NCBI GenBank assembly: GCA_003648575.1
Contig: QMPN01000094.1
Location: 1 to 10,508 of the forward strand
Direction of reading: 5' to 3'
DNA: 10,508 nt
From: Bacteroidota bacterium
GTDB lineage: Bacteria; Bacteroidota; Bacteroidia; Bacteroidales; B18-G4
Shown: positions 7,350 to 10,508 of the stretch, one piece after another
How the letters are laid out: the number at the start of each line of letters is the position of its first letter
How positions within the stretch are numbered: the first letter of the stretch is position 1
Program-made: the position numbers and the translations under genes
The notes under the pieces: model-generated
Seen by the model: only the letters and a program-made list of their open reading frames with translations
What the model was told of the DNA's origin: nothing
The model's database searches: none

Positions 7350-8807
7350 ATGAAAAAACTGATTTCAACCCTCAGCTTGCTATGGTTCGCAGCCTTTAGC
7401 ATGAGCATGGCTCAACAGATTAGCTATTCCTCTGCTCAAAAGCTTGCCTCAAACTGGGTTTTGACCCACAATCAATATGATTACCAGCTGCTGGGGCAGC
7501 ATAAGATCTACGATGATGATGGAAAGCTCCTGGCCTATCGCCATGACCTTCATCCACAGGGATATATCATCGTAACAAATAATATGGAACTGCCACCCGT
7601 GATCGCTTATTCCTTCACTTCAGATTATACCGATCAGGAACAAGAAATCAATCCTTTGCATGAGATCCTGATTGCGGATTTGAAAAGCCGTTTTGAGCAT
7701 TTACTCTTAATGGATAAATCGCTAAAAGATCAGCATCATGAGATGTGGAATGACATTTTAAATGGAGCCGGCCGAAAAAGCAGTTTCGAGCAATGGCCCC
7801 CGGCTGGATCAACCATAAGCGGTGGCTGGCTGGAAACCAACTGGAAACAATCGGCACCCTATAACAATTTTTGCCCCATGGATGAAGTCACCGGGAGCAG
7901 GAGCATAGCAGGATGCCCTGCCGTTGCCCTTGCTATGATCGTCAATTATCAAAAGAATTTGCATAGCACCCAGTTTTCCGACGCTGATGATTACTTCCAT
8001 AATTATGCAGGCCGTCAGTACTGGATTGATGATGATGCACATGTTATGGAATTTCTTTCCTTTCCTGAGATGAATGAATATTTTGACTCCATATCTGCTA
8101 AATTCCTTTCATACACCCCATTGAATACGGATGAGATGGCTGCATTGGTCTTTGCCTGCGGCGTAGCGGCAAAGCAAGTTTACACCTCAGAGGTTTCAGG
8201 AACATTCGGTGTTGACCAGGCATATGATGCATATATGCGCTTCGCCTATGATGACGCCATGCTCATTTATGATAGCGATACTTCTTTCTATACCCATATG
8301 AAGAACAACATGAAAGACGGCATCCCCGTGCACCTTGCCTTGCTTGTAGATGGTGCCGGAGGGGGACACAACGTGGTAAGCGACGGATATAATACAGATG
8401 ACTACTACCACCTGAACTTCGGTTGGGGTGGCAGCTATAACGGATGGTACCTCATCCCGGAAGAGATCCCATATAACCTTACCATCGTAGAAGGCGCCAT
8501 CATGGACATCGGCGTTTCCCATGTTGGCATGGATCAAGCGATTGGAAATGATAAGGTTGAATTTTCCATCTACCCAAACCCATCTAGTGGAGTGTTCAAC
8601 ATATTGATTGACATGGAAGAACCTGCAAATGCGAGGATCCTGGTCTGTGACCAGAAAGGAGCCATTATTGAAATAATCACCGAAGGATATTTCAATAGGG
8701 GGAAGCATAAATATTCATGGAACAGTGATCTCCCGGCAGGAATTTATAATATCATAGTTGAACTCAGTAATTTAATCAGCATTAAAAAGCTTATAATCAA
8801 TAACTAA
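7350..8807 (+). CDS. secreted C10 (streptopain-like) cysteine peptidase with T9SS sorting domain
   Basis: The 485-residue precursor starts with a signal peptide (MKKLISTLSLLWFAAFSMSMA, cleavage near residue 21). A Spi-inhibitor-like propeptide occupies about residues 22-100. The mature papain-fold domain carries the nucleophile Cys189 in SIAGCPAVALAMI, His340 in GGGHNVVSDGY, and Asn356-Phe-Gly-Trp359 in NFGWGGSYNGWY, matching the C10 active-site order Cys, His, Asn/Trp. Many C10 members have GCVATAMAQ around the Cys; GCPAVALAM is a modest variant and the catalytic residues are intact. The C-terminus (about 402-485) contains IYPNPSSG at 407-414 and is a T9SS sorting domain. It should be exported by Sec, translocated by T9SS and activated by propeptide removal. 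Protein degradation for nutrition is the likeliest role. GAGAG lies a few bases upstream of the ATG. Confidence 0.92.
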   Translation: MKKLISTLSLLWFAAFSMSMAQQISYSSAQKLASNWVLTHNQYDYQLLGQHKIYDDDGKLLAYRHDLHPQGYIIVTNNMELPPVIAYSFTSDYTDQEQEINPLHEILIADLKSRFEHLLLMDKSLKDQHHEMWNDILNGAGRKSSFEQWPPAGSTISGGWLETNWKQSAPYNNFCPMDEVTGSRSIAGCPAVALAMIVNYQKNLHSTQFSDADDYFHNYAGRQYWIDDDAHVMEFLSFPEMNEYFDSISAKFLSYTPLNTDEMAALVFACGVAAKQVYTSEVSGTFGVDQAYDAYMRFAYDDAMLIYDSDTSFYTHMKNNMKDGIPVHLALLVDGAGGGHNVVSDGYNTDDYYHLNFGWGGSYNGWYLIPEEIPYNLTIVEGAIMDIGVSHVGMDQAIGNDKVEFSIYPNPSSGVFNILIDMEEPANARILVCDQKGAIIEIITEGYFNRGKHKYSWNSDLPAGIYNIIVELSNLISIKKLIINN

Positions 8808-8833
8808 GCCCTATTAATAATTAATCCAAAACT

Positions 8834-8854
8834 CAACACCCAACACCCAACACT
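8834..8854. repeat. three tandem heptamers CAACACC/CAACACC/CAACACT
   Basis: Three consecutive 7-nt units fill much of the 50-nt gap upstream of the hydrolase gene and end 3 nt before its ATG at 8858. They take the place where a ribosome binding site would normally lie, and no Shine-Dalgarno sequence is visible. The sequence differs from the CAGTAGG units downstream, but the 7-nt period is the same. Confidence 0.55.
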
Positions 8855-8857
8855 TCT

Positions 8858-9652
8858 ATGCCATTTTATAAAAGCAATGCGGCAAATATTTATTACGAAC
8901 TTCATGGGTCAGGACCACCTATATTAATGCTTGCCGGCATGTCCAGCGATTCCAAGAGCTGGCAGTTTATCCTCGACAGGATGACAAAGCATTATCGCTT
9001 GATCGTACTCGATAACAGGGGCTGTGGACGCACTGAAACGGATGGTAGCAGCTTTGAGCTGAAGGATCTGGCCCGGGATGCCTTAGGCCTGATGGATTTC
9101 CTTGGATATGACAAATACCATGTGATCGGGCACTCTATGGGTGGAATGATAGCACAGGAGCTGGTACTCATGCAGCCCGAAAGAGTTGACAAGCTGGTAC
9201 TGGCAAGCAGCAGCCCTAAACTATCTGTAAAGGCAGGGGAAATCCTTGAAGACTTATACGACAAATGGCTGAATGCATATGACCTGGCCGACTGGTTCAG
9301 GATCATGTTTCGGTGGCTATTTACAAAAGAAGCCCTGAACAACAAAAAATTCATCGATGCCGCCATCATCTTCGCGCTCGCATACCCCTATCCCCAGACC
9401 CTGAAAGGCTTCAAAGGCCAGGTTGATGCGATCAGCAGCTTCGATGCCATCAGCCGTATTCATTCGATCAAGCAATCATGCCTGATCATGAGTGGAAAAG
9501 AAGATATTCTTATCCCTCCGGAAGAATCCAAAACACTGCATAATATCAGCGGAGAAACTGAGTTCATCATAATCCCGAATGCAGCACATTCCATCCATGC
9601 TGAGCAGCCGGGGGCTTTTGTGGAAGCTGTTGTTGAATTCCTTGTTCAGTAG
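8858..9652 (+). CDS. alpha/beta hydrolase (fold family, 3-oxoadipate enol-lactonase/BioH-like)
   Basis: A 264-residue single-domain alpha/beta hydrolase. The catalytic triad is readable: nucleophile Ser93 in GHSMGG, Asp216 in [10 protein letters not shown] and His244 in [10 protein letters not shown]. An oxyanion-hole region lies at [13 protein letters not shown] (residues 24-35) and LDNRGCGRT follows at 51-59. A cap of about 80 residues (roughly 120-195) separates the core strands. No signal peptide is present, so it is probably cytoplasmic. The family covers esterases, lactonases and C-C hydrolases; nothing in the sequence or neighbours fixes the substrate. The gene has no visible Shine-Dalgarno. 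Its stop TAG (9650-9652) lies inside the first unit of the downstream heptamer array, so the C-terminus EFLVQ may have been set by the repeat. His244 is 20 residues from the end, so the core is intact. Confidence 0.88.
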
Positions 9653-9835
9653 GCAGTAGGCAGTAGACAGTAGGCAGTAGGCATTGGGCAGTAGGCAGTG
9701 GGCAGTAGGCAGTACGCAGGACGCAGGACGCAGTAGGCAGTAGGCAGTACGCAGTGGGCAGTAGGCAGTACGCAGTGGGCAGTAGGCAGTACGCAGTGGG
9801 CAGTAGGCAGTACGCAGTGGGCAGTGGGCAGTGGG
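9647..9835. repeat. heptanucleotide tandem array, 27 units of CAGTAGG type
   Basis: Reading from 9647 gives 27 consecutive 7-nt units with no insertion or deletion (189 nt). Variants are CAGTAGG (11), CAGTGGG (7), CAGTACG (5), CAGGACG (2), CAGTAGA (1) and CATTGGG (1). The first two bases (CA) never vary. Units 14-25 (9738-9821) form a higher-order repeat: the order CAGTAGG, CAGTACG, CAGTGGG occurs four times exactly, a 21-bp period. Two more CAGTGGG units end the array. On the plus strand, TAG closes all three frames within the first three units. On the minus strand the array is open in every frame and reads as a 7-residue periodic peptide. Confidence 0.97.
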
Positions 9836-9842
9836 CCTTTTG

Positions 9843-10214
9843 TTATTTAGCATTGGAAGGGAGAAATTTTTCGGGAGCTTTTATCATAAAGTATAAAAGC
9901 CTTCCTATTTCTTTAGTGTTTTGATATATATTCCTGTGTTCATCATTGCTCAAATACCCACATCTTAAAGCAAAGTCCAGCCAAATTTGCGTTTCAGTAT
10001 TTTCCATATCAGAGTCTGAAAGTTTGCTAATGAAATGCGCTTTGTATTGCCTCTTTCTATATGCTTCACCTATATTCGAACATACTGATCTGGAAGATCT
10101 CCGTATCTGATCTGTTAAGGAGTATCTTTCCTCTTTTGGAAAAGATTTAGAAACAACAAAAATTCTCATGGCCTGGGAAAATGCCATTTGATAGACTTTC
10201 AGCTCTTTGTACAT
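9843..10214 (-). CDS. four-helix-bundle protein (23S rRNA intervening-sequence protein family)
   Basis: A 123-residue protein starting [11 protein letters not shown], with the family hallmarks [20 protein letters not shown] (residues 25-44) and [10 protein letters not shown] (46-55), then amphipathic helices to SNAK at the end. It matches the S23/four-helix-bundle family, named for open reading frames inside 23S rRNA intervening sequences of spirochaetes and related to the Avd accessory protein of diversity-generating retroelements. Family length is about 115-125 residues, so this copy is intact. The biochemical role of free-standing members is not settled; basic surfaces and pentamers that bind nucleic acid are reported for Avd. 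No rRNA lies nearby. The stop is 7 nt from the long heptamer array. No clear Shine-Dalgarno precedes the ATG, only an A-rich stretch. The gene looks AT-richer than its neighbours, consistent with separate acquisition. Confidence 0.9.
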   Translation of the reverse strand: MYKELKVYQMAFSQAMRIFVVSKSFPKEERYSLTDQIRRSSRSVCSNIGEAYRKRQYKAHFISKLSDSDMENTETQIWLDFALRCGYLSNDEHRNIYQNTKEIGRLLYFMIKAPEKFLPSNAK

Positions 10215-10271
10215 TTTACTTTTTATTACTTTGGAATTGCTCCCTATACTATTAATACCAAAATTTCGAAT

Positions 10272-10409
10272 ATGTCACACATACTATCGATAAAATGCAT
10301 ACTGCTTACTGCCTACTGCCTACTGCCTACCGCCTACTCTATAAACCCTATCGCACAATCCGTACACCGGATACTACCATTATATAACAACACAAACATA
10401 TCCATGTAA
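10272..10409 (+). other. short frame with signal-peptide-like start built from the heptamer array (doubtful gene)
   Basis: ATG at 10272 opens a 45-codon frame ending TAA at 10407-10409. The array translates to a hydrophobic stretch ([14 protein letters not shown]) after a short basic start, and NPIAQS follows like a signal-peptidase site. The remaining 17 residues resemble nothing known. It may be chance, because the array is stop-free on this strand, or the start of a broken secreted-protein gene. It is not called as a gene. Confidence 0.15.
10301..10338. repeat. short inverted heptamer array (ACTGCCT units)
   Basis: Units ACTGCTT, ACTGCCT, ACTGCCT, ACTGCCT and ACCGCCT (10301-10335) are followed by a partial ACT. 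On the minus strand these read AGTAGGC-type units, the same family as the array at 9647-9835 but in opposite orientation. It lies 86 nt upstream of the start of the four-helix-bundle gene. Confidence 0.92.
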
Positions 10410-10508
10410 AAGATTTATATATTGCATTCTTCTTAGAATCACCTAGTGAAATAATTCCATAATCTCTGAACCAGTGATTCTAGCTTCTATTCATAGACGG
10501 CCTTTTCA
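10339..10508. other. AT-rich tail without a supportable gene
   Basis: Apart from the last codons of the doubtful frame above, all frames carry stops. One 9-bp inverted repeat is visible (tagaatcac at 10434-10442, gtgattcta at 10474-10482, about 31 nt apart). It has no T-run and no other sign of function. Confidence 0.5.

Larger units (their letters stand above)
9647..10338. other. candidate cassette: four-helix-bundle gene between inverted heptamer arrays
   Basis: The minus-strand four-helix-bundle gene is enclosed by CAGTAGG-type units on the left (27) and the reverse complement of the same units on the right (5 plus a partial one). The right array, read on the minus strand, can pair with the first units of the left array over roughly 35 nt with a few mismatches. 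This works as terminal inverted repeats in DNA or as a long stem in RNA. The interior looks AT-richer than the flanking genes. No transposase and no obvious target-site duplication were found, so mobility is a hypothesis. Confidence 0.4.

Noticed and set aside
8196..8708. 170-codon minus-strand open frame
   Set aside because: Antisense to the C10 peptidase active-site and sorting-domain region; no recognisable domain.
9647..9835. CRISPR-like regular array
   Set aside because: Units are 7 nt and contiguous with no spacers, and no cas genes are present. It is a simple tandem heptamer array.
9826..9845. Intrinsic terminator at the array end (GGGCC followed by TTTT)
   Set aside because: Only about 3 bp of stem can form, and the T-run is short and interrupted.
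9476..9853. Minus-strand 125-codon open frame with 7-residue repeats (TAYCPLR type)
   Set aside because: It exists because the heptamer array has no stops on this strand and it extends into the antisense of the hydrolase. It overlaps two well-supported genes and has no start context.
9843..10214. Diversity-generating retroelement (Avd-like protein)
   Set aside because: The protein is an S23/Avd-type four-helix bundle, but there is no reverse transcriptase, no template/variable repeat pair and no adenine-specific variation.
9647..10338. 23S rRNA intervening sequence
   Set aside because: No 23S rRNA sequence is recognisable on either side; the left neighbour is a protein gene.
10434..10482. 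9-bp inverted repeat as an IS end, operator or terminator
   Set aside because: The loop is about 31 nt, there is no T-run, no transposase and no duplicated target; chance is a fair explanation in AT-rich DNA.

Overview
The window looks like chromosomal DNA from a member of the Bacteroidota, probably Bacteroidales-like. The evidence is two proteins with type IX secretion system (T9SS) C-terminal sorting domains (YPNPS motifs), an Omp28-type secreted protein, a C10 (streptopain-type) peptidase with a Spi-like propeptide, near matches to the Bacteroidota -7 promoter element (TAnnTTTG), weak Shine-Dalgarno sites, and heptanucleotide repeats in the gaps between genes.

Layout. (1) 1-1470, plus: the 3' part of an Omp28/thioredoxin-like secreted protein with two PKD domains and a T9SS signal; its 5' end lies outside the window. 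(2) 1543-2043, minus: a rubrerythrin/ferritin-like diiron protein. (3) 2093-4402, plus: a tightly coupled trio. It consists of an AmgK-like sugar kinase fused to the C-terminal domain of RapZ, a 47-residue Cys-rich protein overlapping both neighbours, and a MurU-like sugar-1-phosphate nucleotidyltransferase. (4) 4472-7324, plus: a 950-residue AddB-like PD-(D/E)XK nuclease with the four cysteines expected for an iron-sulfur cluster. (5) 7350-8807, plus: a secreted C10 cysteine peptidase with a T9SS signal. (6) 8858-9652, plus: an alpha/beta hydrolase. (7) 9647-10338: 27 perfectly phased 7-bp repeats, then a minus-strand four-helix-bundle (23S rRNA intervening-sequence type) gene, then five repeats of the same family in inverted orientation. 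(8) 10339-10508: AT-rich DNA with no supportable gene.

How the genes may work together. AmgK and MurU act in succession in the anabolic recycling of cell-wall amino sugars (sugar to sugar-1-phosphate to UDP-sugar). The E. coli RapZ C-terminal domain senses glucosamine-6-phosphate. A kinase-RapZC fusion translationally coupled to a MurU-like enzyme therefore suggests a recycling module with a built-in amino-sugar sensor, with a small putative zinc-binding protein encoded between the two enzymes. This is the best candidate for an under-described system here.

The second candidate is the heptamer theme. Tandem 7-nt units of different sequence occur in five separate intergenic positions, and the two largest arrays bracket the four-helix-bundle gene in opposite orientations. 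No rRNA, tRNA, CRISPR array, transposase or reverse transcriptase was seen.
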